Assembly (NCBI GenBank): GCA_052273845.1
Contig: DAVZHM010000001.1
Location: forward strand, 1-55,485
From: Fimenecus sp052273845
Lineage (GTDB): Bacteria > Bacillota > Clostridia > Oscillospirales > Acutalibacteraceae
Reading direction: 5' to 3'
DNA: 55,485 bases
In this document: piece after piece, positions 49,590-55,485 of the stretch
Position numbering within the stretch: position 1 is the first letter of the stretch
How the letters are laid out: each line of letters starts with the position of its first letter
The notes under the pieces: generated by a model
What the model was told of the DNA's origin: nothing
Seen by the model: the letters and a program-made list of their open reading frames with translations, nothing else
Database searches by the model: none
Position numbers and translations under genes: made by a program

Positions 49590-50002
49590 GTAAGTAGTGA
49601 GATACTTATGTCGTTGCCAAACCTACCGGCGATGAGCAGAAATTGTTCTCTATTTACATCAGTTTATATCGAACCTTGACAACCGCATATCAAAGCAATG
49701 GTGACATTCCGCTGTAAACGAGCTGTTCCGAGCGCGCCGCCAAGACTGCCTGTTCTTATTTGAATACAAAACGCGTAAGGCTTCAGATGAAACCCTACGA
49801 ACGGAAAGGCACGAGCAGAAACATCGTGTTCGGATTTATAACGGTGACTCCGTTAGAGAGCGAAGACTTTACAGCAGGGACAATGATACTTCCTTCGGTC
49901 GTAGGTCGAGCGTGAACGAACCGTCGCAACCCGCGAGAACGGCTGCGAGAAACCCTCGCAGAGGAGATAAAACAATCCTATGAGGATGTCGCGTCAACAT
50001 CC
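49590..50002 (+). ncRNA. candidate structured RNA at the right end of the element
   Basis: This stretch has no long open frame in use but several helices: CCTACGA/TCGTAGG (49794-49800 with 49899-49905, closing about 100 bases); CACGA/TCGTG (49810-49814 with 49824-49828); TAACGG/CCGTTA (49839-49844 with 49850-49855); CTGCGAG/CTCGCAG (49943-49949 with 49955-49961); ATCCT/AGGAT (49975-49979 with 49983-49987), competing with GGATGT/ACATCC (49984-49989 with 49997-50002). A promoter lies upstream. A possible coding relic (AKPTGDEQKLFSIYISLYR, in-frame to a stop near 49716) at its 5' side has no start codon. The RNA does not match a family I recognise; it could regulate transposition, replication or transfer. 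Confidence 0.45.
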
Positions 50003-50018
50003 CGCCGTTGTTTTTAAC

Positions 50019-50046
50019 GGGGGTCAACTTATTTTTTTAATTCACC
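50019..50046 (-). repeat. right terminal inverted repeat of the element
   Basis: Reverse complement GGTGAATTAAAAAAATAA + GT + TGACCCCC, matching 26 of 28 bases of 6048-6075. A hairpin CCCG..GTT/AAC..GGG (50001-50023) overlaps its inner edge and is followed by a T-run in the repeat, so the end could also terminate the right-end RNA. Confidence 0.9.
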
Positions 50047-50059
50047 GAATTTGCCGAAC
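50047..50059 (+). repeat. 13-bp direct repeat, right copy
   Basis: GAATTTGCCGAAC, identical to 6035-6047 and directly adjoining the right inverted repeat. Confidence 0.85.
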
Positions 50060-50071
50060 TCGCATATAAAA

Positions 50072-50099
50072 AGCACCCGTCTTATAGGGGACGGGTGCT
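50072..50099 (-). terminator. intrinsic terminator of the hydrogenase operon
   Basis: On the minus strand AGCACCCGTC (50099-50090 side) and GACGGGTGCT form a 10-bp stem followed by TTTTTAT. It lies 18 bases after the hydrogenase stop and 12 bases from the direct repeat. Confidence 0.92.
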
Positions 50100-50116
50100 C
50101 CAATCGGTTTGTGCGA

Positions 50117-51859
50117 TTAGTTGTACTTTTTACGCGCGATGTAAGAGGTGTGCAGAACCTCGTGCGCCTTGTGGTTGCCGGGTTCACCCAAAAATTCGCT
50201 GTAAAGTTCCTTGATGGTTTCGTTTTCGTGCGATTTGCGTTTGGCATTCGCCGCGTCTGCCGAATAAAGTGCTTCGGCGCGTCTTGCTTTCAAATCGACG
50301 AAGTTGCGCACCACGGCGTGTTGAATCGGCTGACCGCCGCCGTTGATGCAGCCGCCGGGGCAGCCCATAATTTCAATGAATTGATAATCCGCGGTGCCGT
50401 CTTTGATTTTGTCAAGCAATACTTTGGCGTTCTTGGTGCCGCTTGCAACCGCAACTTTGACTTTCATGCCCGCCACATCGTATTCGGCTTCTTTGATGTT
50501 CTGCATACCGCGAACTTCTTTGAAGTCTACGCTTTCGAGCTCTTTGCCGGTCAGGGTTTCCACCGCGGTACGAAGTGCCGCTTCCATAACGCCGCCCGTT
50601 GCACCGAAAATGGTTGCCGCGCCGGTGGACTCACCGAACGGAATGTCGAATTTTTCATCGGGCAGGTGCTTAAAGAAGATGCCTGCGCTTTCAATCATAC
50701 GGGCGAGTTCGCGCGTGGTGATGGCAATATCCACATCCGGATACCCCGAAGCCGCCTGGTCGGGACGCTTGGTCTCGAATTTCTTTGCGGTGCAGGGCAT
50801 AACGCCGACCACAACCATATCTTTCGGGTCCATACCGAGTTTCTGCGCGTAATAGGTTTTCATGGTCGCGCCGAACATCTGCTGCGGAGATTTGCAGGTG
50901 GACAGATGCGGAATGAGTTCCGGATAATAGTGTTCGCAGTATTTAATCCAACCGGGCGAGCAGGAGGTAATCATCGGCAGTACGCCGCCGTTCTGCACGC
51001 GGTCTAAGAATTCGTGCGCTTCTTCCATAATGGTCAGGTCTGCCGCGAAATCGGTGTCAAACACCTTGTCGAAGCCGAGACGGCGCAAAGCCGCAACCAT
51101 TTTGCCTTCCACATTGGTGCCGATGTGCATGCCGAATGCTTCGCCGAGCGTGGCACGAATGGACGGTGCGGTGTTGACGATGACGAACTTGTCGGGGTCG
51201 TTAATGGCTTCGAGCACCTTGTCGGTGTCGTCTTTTTCAACAATCGCGCCGGTCGGGCAGTTCACGATGCATTGCCCGCAGGAAATGCAGGATACATCTG
51301 CCAAATCCTTATCGAACGCAGAACTGATGTGCGTGTCAAAACCACGGGCGTTCGCGCCGATTACGGAAATGCCCTGTGCGTCGCACGCCGCTACACAACG
51401 GCGGCAAAGAATGCACTTGTTGTTGTCGCGCACCATATGTGCGGCGGAATCGTCGAAATCGTAGTGGATGGTTTCGCCTGCGAACGCGTTTTCATCGTCC
51501 ACGCCGAATTCCTTGCACAATGCCTGCAATTCGCAGTTGCCGCTGCGCACGCAGGAAAGACATTTTTTGTCGTGGGTGGAAAGAATCAACTCAAGCGTGG
51601 TTTTGCGCGAATGACGCACACGCTCGGTGTTGGTGAAGATTTCCATCCCTTCGTTTACGGGGTAAACGCAGGCGGTCACAAGACTTCTTGCGCCCTTGAC
51701 TTCCACCATGCAAATACGGCAGGCGCCGATTTCGTTGATGTCTTTCAAATAGCAAAGGGTAGGAATTTCAATGCCGGCAAATCTTGCCGCTTCCAAAATT
51801 GAAATACCCTTCGGCACGCTCAAGGGCATGCCGTTGATTTGAATATTTACAGTTTCCAT
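50117..51859 (-). CDS. hndD: [FeFe]-hydrogenase catalytic subunit (HndD/HydA type)
   Basis: A 580-residue subunit that makes or uses H2. The start at 51859 follows AAGGAG by eight bases; an upstream GTG at 51868 is in frame but weaker. N-terminal 2Fe-2S plant-type domain (CYLKDINEIGACRICMVEV), a His-ligated 4Fe-4S site (HDKKCLSCVRSGNC), two 4Fe-4S sites (CILCRRCVAAC, CISCGQCIVNC), then the H-cluster: TSCSPGW (P1), MPCTAKKFE (P2), MGCPGGCINGGGQP (P3). P1 has Ser where the classical TSCCPxW has a second Cys, as in some NAD(P)-linked enzymes by memory. A C-terminal small-subunit-like segment follows (ELYSEFLGEP). Partner of the three preceding genes in an NADH/ferredoxin-linked complex. Confidence 0.94.
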   Translation of the reverse strand: METVNIQINGMPLSVPKGISILEAARFAGIEIPTLCYLKDINEIGACRICMVEVKGARSLVTACVYPVNEGMEIFTNTERVRHSRKTTLELILSTHDKKCLSCVRSGNCELQALCKEFGVDDENAFAGETIHYDFDDSAAHMVRDNNKCILCRRCVAACDAQGISVIGANARGFDTHISSAFDKDLADVSCISCGQCIVNCPTGAIVEKDDTDKVLEAINDPDKFVIVNTAPSIRATLGEAFGMHIGTNVEGKMVAALRRLGFDKVFDTDFAADLTIMEEAHEFLDRVQNGGVLPMITSCSPGWIKYCEHYYPELIPHLSTCKSPQQMFGATMKTYYAQKLGMDPKDMVVVGVMPCTAKKFETKRPDQAASGYPDVDIAITTRELARMIESAGIFFKHLPDEKFDIPFGESTGAATIFGATGGVMEAALRTAVETLTGKELESVDFKEVRGMQNIKEAEYDVAGMKVKVAVASGTKNAKVLLDKIKDGTADYQFIEIMGCPGGCINGGGQPIQHAVVRNFVDLKARRAEALYSADAANAKRKSHENETIKELYSEFLGEPGNHKAHEVLHTSYIARKKYN

Positions 51860-51871
51860 TTGGCACACTCC

Positions 51872-53659
51872 TTATTTCTTCACAATCGCACCGAATTTGC
51901 AGGTCTCCATGCAGACGCCGCATTTGATGCACTTGTCGGTATGAATGGTATGTACTTCTTTGACGTTGCCTTCGATAGCACCCGCCGGGCACTTTCTCGC
52001 GCAAGCGGTACAACCGCGGCACTTGTCGGCGTCGATGGAATAGGTCATCAACGCTTTGCAGACGCCTGCGGGGCATTTCTTATCCTGAATGTGCGCCACA
52101 TATTCCTCGCGGAAAAACTTGAGCGTTGCAAGTACGGGGTTGGGTGCCGTTTGCCCCAAACCGCACAGGGAGTTCGCCTTGATGTAGTGGCACAAATCTT
52201 CCAATTTGTCCAAATCTTCCATCGTGGCTTTGCCCGCGGTGATTTTGTCAAGCATTTCGAGCAAGCGTTTGGTACCGACGCGGCAGGGTGTGCACTTGCC
52301 GCAGGACTCGTCAACCGTGAAGTTCAAGAAGAACTTCGCAATGTCAACCATGCAGTTGTCCTCGTCCATAACGATTAAGCCGCCCGAACCCATCATACAA
52401 CCGATGGCGGTCAAGTTGTCATAGTCAATGGGGGTATCCATAAGCGAAGCGGGAATACAGCCGCCGGAGGGGCCGCCCGTCTGTGCCGCTTTGAATTTTT
52501 TACCGTTCGGAATACCGCCGCCGATTTCCTCAATGATTTCACGCAAGGTGGTACCCATCGGGATTTCCACAAGACCGGTATTCTTGATTTTACCGCCGAG
52601 CGCAAAAACTTTGGTGCCCTTGGATTTTTCCGTACCCATCGAAGCGAACCAATCCGCGCCCTTCAAGATGATTTGCGGCACATTTGCAAAGGTTTCCACA
52701 TTGTTTTCGGTGGTGGGTTTGGCGAACAAACCTTTGACCGCCGGATAGGGCGGACGGGGTCTCGGCTCACCGCGGTTGCCCTCAATAGAGGTCATCAACG
52801 CGGTTTCTTCACCGCAGACGAATGCGCCTGCGCCCAAACGCACGTGCAAATCGAAATCAAAGCCGCTGTCAAAAATATTTTTGCCCAACAGCCCGTATTC
52901 GCGTGCCTGCTCAATCGCCTTTTGCAAGCGTTTTACGGCGATGGGGTACTCAGCACGCACATAGACATAGCCTTCGCTCGCGCCGGTCGCGTAACCGCAG
53001 ATTGCCATAGCTTCCACGATGCAGTGCGGGTCGCCTTCCAAAACGGAACGGTCCATAAATGCGCCGGGGTCGCCCTCGTCCGCGTTGCAGACTACGTATT
53101 TTTGGTCAGCCGCGTTTGCCGCTGTGAAACTCCATTTTAAGCCGGTCGGGAATCCGCCGCCGCCTCTGCCGCGAAGCCCTGAATCTTTAATAATTTGCAC
53201 AACCTGCTCGGGAGAGTATTCCTTCAAGCATTTTGCAAGAGCCATGTAGCCGTCAAACGCGATGTATTCCTCAATGTTTTCGGGGTCAATCACGCCGCAG
53301 TTGCGAAGCGCCACACGGTGCTGTTTTTTGTAGAAATCGGTTTCCTGCAACGATTTGACATCGTCCATAGTGACGGTCTCATCATAAAGCAGGCGTTTTA
53401 CAAGTCTGCCCTTTAACAGATGTTCCTCAACGATTTCGGGAACATCATCCACTTTAACCTGGCTGTAAAAACTGCCTTCGGGGTAGACAATCATAATGGG
53501 GCCCAAAGCGCAAAGACCGAAGCAGCCCGTACGGACAACTTTGACTTCATCCTGCAAGCCCTTTTTTGCGATTTCGGCTTCGAGTGCATCAATAATCGCA
53601 AGGCTGTTTGAAGAGGTACAACCGGTACCGCCGCAAACCAGAACATGGGAACGATACAT
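51872..53659 (-). CDS. hndC: NuoF-like flavoprotein subunit (HndC/HydB type)
   Basis: A 595-residue subunit binding FMN and NAD(P). An N-terminal thioredoxin-like 2Fe-2S domain (CGGTGCTSSN, RTGCFGLC), the FMN/NAD region (GLRGRGGGGFPTGLKW, CGEETALMTSIEGNRGEPRP), the 4Fe-4S motif ESCGKCTPCRVGT, and a C-terminal two-cluster ferredoxin domain (CRGCTACARKCP, CIKCGVCMETC). It exchanges electrons among NADH, ferredoxin and the hydrogenase. AAGGAGG precedes the ATG. Confidence 0.94.
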   Translation of the reverse strand: MYRSHVLVCGGTGCTSSNSLAIIDALEAEIAKKGLQDEVKVVRTGCFGLCALGPIMIVYPEGSFYSQVKVDDVPEIVEEHLLKGRLVKRLLYDETVTMDDVKSLQETDFYKKQHRVALRNCGVIDPENIEEYIAFDGYMALAKCLKEYSPEQVVQIIKDSGLRGRGGGGFPTGLKWSFTAANAADQKYVVCNADEGDPGAFMDRSVLEGDPHCIVEAMAICGYATGASEGYVYVRAEYPIAVKRLQKAIEQAREYGLLGKNIFDSGFDFDLHVRLGAGAFVCGEETALMTSIEGNRGEPRPRPPYPAVKGLFAKPTTENNVETFANVPQIILKGADWFASMGTEKSKGTKVFALGGKIKNTGLVEIPMGTTLREIIEEIGGGIPNGKKFKAAQTGGPSGGCIPASLMDTPIDYDNLTAIGCMMGSGGLIVMDEDNCMVDIAKFFLNFTVDESCGKCTPCRVGTKRLLEMLDKITAGKATMEDLDKLEDLCHYIKANSLCGLGQTAPNPVLATLKFFREEYVAHIQDKKCPAGVCKALMTYSIDADKCRGCTACARKCPAGAIEGNVKEVHTIHTDKCIKCGVCMETCKFGAIVKK

Positions 53660-53671
53660 TGTTTTTCCTCC

Positions 53672-54046
53672 TTATTTCGTAGCCGCGCCGACGGTGAAAT
53701 CGACAATCGGATTGCCGTTGACGATATGGTCGTTGACGACTTTCACCGCTTTTTCGGCGGTCATTTTCACATAAGTGACTTTTTCTTTGCCGGGTTCTAA
53801 AACCTCAACAATCGGTTCATATTGGCACATACCGATGCAGCCGGTCTGCGAAACGGTAACGCCTTTCAAATCGCGTTTTGCAATTTCGTCCACAAATGCG
53901 TTCAAAACGGGACGCGCGCCCGCCGCAATGCCGCAGGTTGCCATGCCGACGACGATACGAACGTTATCATCACCCGTATCTTCACGCACGGTCATTTTCT
54001 TTTTCGCATTCTCACGAATTGCCATCAATTCTTCCAATGTTTTCAT
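53672..54046 (-). CDS. hndB: 2Fe-2S thioredoxin-like ferredoxin (HndB type), 124 residues
   Basis: The ATG at 54046 follows GGAGGTG and overlaps the preceding stop (ATGA); an earlier in-frame start at 54151 lies inside the HATPase gene. Cysteines in MATCGIAAGA and QTGCIGMCQ are the 2Fe-2S ligands of a thioredoxin-like ferredoxin. It carries electrons within the hydrogenase complex. Confidence 0.9.
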   Translation of the reverse strand: MKTLEELMAIRENAKKKMTVREDTGDDNVRIVVGMATCGIAAGARPVLNAFVDEIAKRDLKGVTVSQTGCIGMCQYEPIVEVLEPGKEKVTYVKMTAEKAVKVVNDHIVNGNPIVDFTVGAATK

Positions 54047-54597
54047 ACTGTAACACCTCCGTACAGAGCTTCTGTATTTTCTTTTATGAAGTCGCGCATC
54101 CATTGCATCACGGACGGTTCGGAAAGCGGCACGCCGCCGAGAATTTCGCAAATTTCCGCCGTGTCCAAAATGAATTCCCTGTCATTTACCTTGTGACGGT
54201 ACAGAAATTGGATTTCCGTATTCATACTCACAAGCGTGGTCACCGTAGAAGCCATATCGCCGAGCGGCGTGAAATCCACGCTGTCGGTGTGAAAAGTTGC
54301 TTTCACATTGGTACCGATGCCCACTTTCGATGAAATGGTGAGATTACCGCCCGTCTGTTCCGCCGCCATTTTAAACAGCGGCACACCCATACCGACCTTG
54401 CGGGTGGTGCGGGTGGTGTAAAACGGGTCAAGTACGCTTTTCACCTGTTCGTCGGTCATACCGCAGCCGTTGTCATAAATGCCGACGCACAAAGTGTGCT
54501 GTTCGGTATTTTCAACCACAACGATTTGAATTTGCGACGCACCTGCGGCAATGGAATTTTGTGCAATGTCCAGCACATTCAAAGATAGTTCGCGCAT
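54043..54597 (-). CDS. stand-alone HATPase (GHKL) protein of the hydrogenase operon, 184 residues
   Basis: A GHKL ATP-binding domain alone: N-box LNVLDIAQNSIAAGA, G1 DNGCGM, DPFYTT, G2-like VGMGVPL, and GIGTNV. It has no His phosphoacceptor, sensor or membrane part. The start overlaps the hndA stop (TGATG) and the end overlaps hndB (ATGA), so it is tightly coupled. Such proteins recur in clostridial hnd operons; role unknown, perhaps regulating the complex or an anti-sigma-like kinase. Confidence 0.88.
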   Translation of the reverse strand: MRELSLNVLDIAQNSIAAGASQIQIVVVENTEQHTLCVGIYDNGCGMTDEQVKSVLDPFYTTRTTRKVGMGVPLFKMAAEQTGGNLTISSKVGIGTNVKATFHTDSVDFTPLGDMASTVTTLVSMNTEIQFLYRHKVNDREFILDTAEICEILGGVPLSEPSVMQWMRDFIKENTEALYGGVTV

Positions 54598-55094
54598 CAG
54601 TTTTTATATTTCGCGAGAATGTCGGGCACATCGTCCTCGGTGATTTTGCCGTAAACTTCATCGTTGACGGTCAAAACGGGTGCAAGACCGCACGCGCCGA
54701 TGCAACGGCAAGCTTCAAGCGAGAAACGACCGTCCGCCGTGCATTCGCCGGCGTCAATGCCGAGTTCTTTCGTGAGTCGGTCCAAAATTTGCTGCGAACC
54801 TTTTACGTAGCAAGCCGTCCCCAGGCAGACCGAAATGTTGTTTTCCCCTTTCGGCGAGAGCGAGAACTGCGCGTAGAACGTGGAAACTCCGTAGACTTTC
54901 TCCAACGGAACATCCATTCCCTCGGCAATCATCACCTGCACTTCGTAGGGCAGGTAACCGTAGATTTCCTGCGCCTCCTGCATCACGTGCATCAGCAGGC
55001 TTTTGTCGCTCTTGGATTCGTCGATGACCGCTTGCAGTTTGGCAGCCTGTTCGGGTGTGCCGCGAAACGGAATCGAACTGATTTTCTTGAGCAT
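54597..55094 (-). CDS. hndA: NuoE-like 2Fe-2S subunit (HndA type), 165 residues
   Basis: The ATG at 55094 is chosen because AAAGGAGG lies upstream; an earlier in-frame codon at 55184 gives a basic extension unlike the family. Helical N-domain (LMHVMQEAQEIYGYLPYEVQ) and thioredoxin-like domain with the ligands CLGTAC and CIGAC. First gene of the operon, partner of the NuoF-like subunit. Confidence 0.93.
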   Translation of the reverse strand: MLKKISSIPFRGTPEQAAKLQAVIDESKSDKSLLMHVMQEAQEIYGYLPYEVQVMIAEGMDVPLEKVYGVSTFYAQFSLSPKGENNISVCLGTACYVKGSQQILDRLTKELGIDAGECTADGRFSLEACRCIGACGLAPVLTVNDEVYGKITEDDVPDILAKYKN

Positions 55095-55201
55095 TTCTGT
55101 ATATCCTCCTTTGCGAATAATCGTATGTGCGCGGCGATGAGCGAGACGGTGTTTGAACCGGTCTGCCTTTTTACCGCGACGCATTCCAACGCATAAAACA
55201 G

Positions 55202-55207
55202 ATTATA
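55202..55207 (-). promoter_or_regulatory. -10 box of the hydrogenase operon promoter
   Basis: TATAAT on the minus strand (55207-55202), about 110 bases before hndA. The -35 region (TAGATT at 17 bases) is weak, so the promoter may need an activator. The leader from about 55195 to 55095 shows no clear riboswitch. Confidence 0.5.
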
Positions 55208-55248
55208 GCAGAAAGTATGTTAAAAATCTATCATTTTTTACAAAAAAA

Positions 55249-55272
55249 CAATCAGTATTTTCATACTGATTG
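55249..55272 (-). terminator. intrinsic terminator of the minus-strand gene at the window edge
   Basis: CAATCAGTAT and ATACTGATTG form a perfect 10-bp stem with a GAAA loop, followed on the minus strand by seven T. It separates the edge gene from the hydrogenase operon. Confidence 0.88.
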
Positions 55273-55348
55273 TCAATTTTCCATATTTTTGTGATTTTTT
55301 TAACAAAAGTTGAATATTTCACAAAAATCTGTCTCAAATGATACAAAT

Positions 55349-55485
55349 TCAATCGTGGGCTTGTGCGATTTCGGGAAAGCAAGTCTCGTAGAGTAATGAA
55401 AGTGCTGTCGGGAATGCGTCGGTCGGCATACCCGAGCAGGAAAGCAGTAACGATACCGTGCCGTTTTCGGCTGCGGCAGTGCGCA
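55349..55485 (-). CDS. 3' end of an unidentified minus-strand gene (44 residues)
   Basis: The frame from 55483 down to the TGA at 55351-55349 is open and has the composition of a real protein end (ENGTVSLLLSCSGMPTDAFP, ending EIAQAHD); the two other frames read basic, Cys/His-rich shadow protein. The terminator at 55249-55272 fits. Too short to name. Confidence 0.45.
   Translation of the reverse strand, partial: RTAAAENGTVSLLLSCSGMPTDAFPTALSLLYETCFPEIAQAHD

Larger units (their letters stand above)
6048..50046 (+). mobile_element. integrative and conjugative element with IS30-family transposase ends (about 44.0 kb)
   Basis: Boundaries are the 28-bp inverted repeats and the flanking 13-bp direct repeats. 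Inside are a DDE transposase, parA/parB, a putative oriT, MobC, relaxase, VirD4, VirB6-like, PrgI, VirB4 and M23 peptidase, that is, a complete-looking conjugation module of the Firmicutes type. Nearly all genes run left to right. No tyrosine or serine integrase and no second copy of the transposase were seen, so the IS30-family enzyme is the only candidate for moving it. The cargo is a surface-protein operon (13520-25463) and many small unknown genes. The element lies between the hydrogenase terminator and the sulfatase promoter. Confidence 0.85.

Noticed and set aside
49603..49716. Short coding relic in the right-end region (AKPTGDEQKLFSIYISLYR...)
   Set aside because: The composition looks coding, but there is no start codon after the upstream stop and no binding site. 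Kept only as a possible gene remnant.
49590..50002. Group II intron or IscB/TnpB guide RNA at the right end
   Set aside because: No reverse transcriptase, IscB or TnpB gene is nearby, and no domain-V-like hairpin was found.
50051..51007. Long plus-strand frame (318 codons) opposite the hydrogenase gene
   Set aside because: Antisense shadow of the HndD gene, whose motifs are certain; no ribosome binding site.
55095..55200. Riboswitch in the hydrogenase leader
   Set aside because: No conserved aptamer pattern or competing terminator was visible between the -10 box and hndA.

Overview
The window is a piece of a Clostridia-type (Firmicutes) chromosome, probably an anaerobic gut or rumen bacterium near Oscillospiraceae/Ruminococcaceae, interrupted by one large mobile element. 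The taxonomic guess rests on the NADH-linked [FeFe]-hydrogenase operon, the anaerobic sulfatase-maturating enzyme, strong AGGAGG-type ribosome binding sites, sigma-A promoters, and conjugation and surface proteins of the Clostridia type. It is inference; there is no rRNA or tRNA here to fix it. No CRISPR array was seen.

Left chromosomal flank (1-6047): the 3' part of a DpnII-type restriction endonuclease with a probable frameshift at the window edge, a translationally coupled DNA methyltransferase, a DUF4874/DUF4832-type protein, a bidirectional terminator, and on the minus strand a sulfatase/anSME operon. The sulfatase has five N-terminal membrane helices, a topology like LtaS, but a cysteine-type active site, and it lies upstream of its own activating radical-SAM enzyme behind a near-consensus sigma-A promoter.

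Mobile element (6048-50046, 43,999 bp): the ends are 28-bp inverted repeats (26/28 identical), abutted exactly on both sides by the 13-bp direct repeat GAATTTGCCGAAC. The only recombinase seen is an IS30-family DDE transposase just inside the left end; its partner inverted repeat is 43 kb away at the far end of the conjugation region. I read this as an integrative and conjugative element moved by an IS30-family transposase. Layout: transposase; parA/parB; a run of small unknown genes; a HAD-nucleotidase fusion; a HTH replication-type protein; a surface operon (membrane protein, Pro/Thr-rich protein, thioester/Cna_B adhesin with an IPKTG sorting signal, a 1,624-residue secreted protein, a membrane protein, a small secreted protein); a 2,945-residue methylase-helicase that contains a TnpV gene in another frame; a DpnD/PcfM-like protein; a Fic protein lacking the catalytic His; a primase-like protein with lost zinc ligands; a putative oriT; ribbon-helix-helix protein, MobC and a MOBP-type relaxase; PcfB-like, ArdC-like, VirD4, pilin-like, VirB6-like, PrgI, VirB4 and M23 peptidase genes. 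The last 640 bp before the right end hold no convincing gene but show a promoter and a set of hairpins suggesting a structured RNA.

Right chromosomal flank (50047-55485): a minus-strand five-gene operon, NuoE-like, HATPase, 2Fe-2S ferredoxin, NuoF-like and [FeFe]-hydrogenase subunits (hnd type), with a terminator at its end. At the edge is the 3' end of one more minus-strand gene. The element inserted between the hydrogenase terminator and the sulfatase promoter.

Most notable: (1) the IS30-type ends around a whole conjugative element; (2) the TnpV gene nested out of frame in the helicase gene behind a good ribosome binding site; (3) the right-end RNA whose promoter shares a 16-bp block with the promoter of the surface operon.
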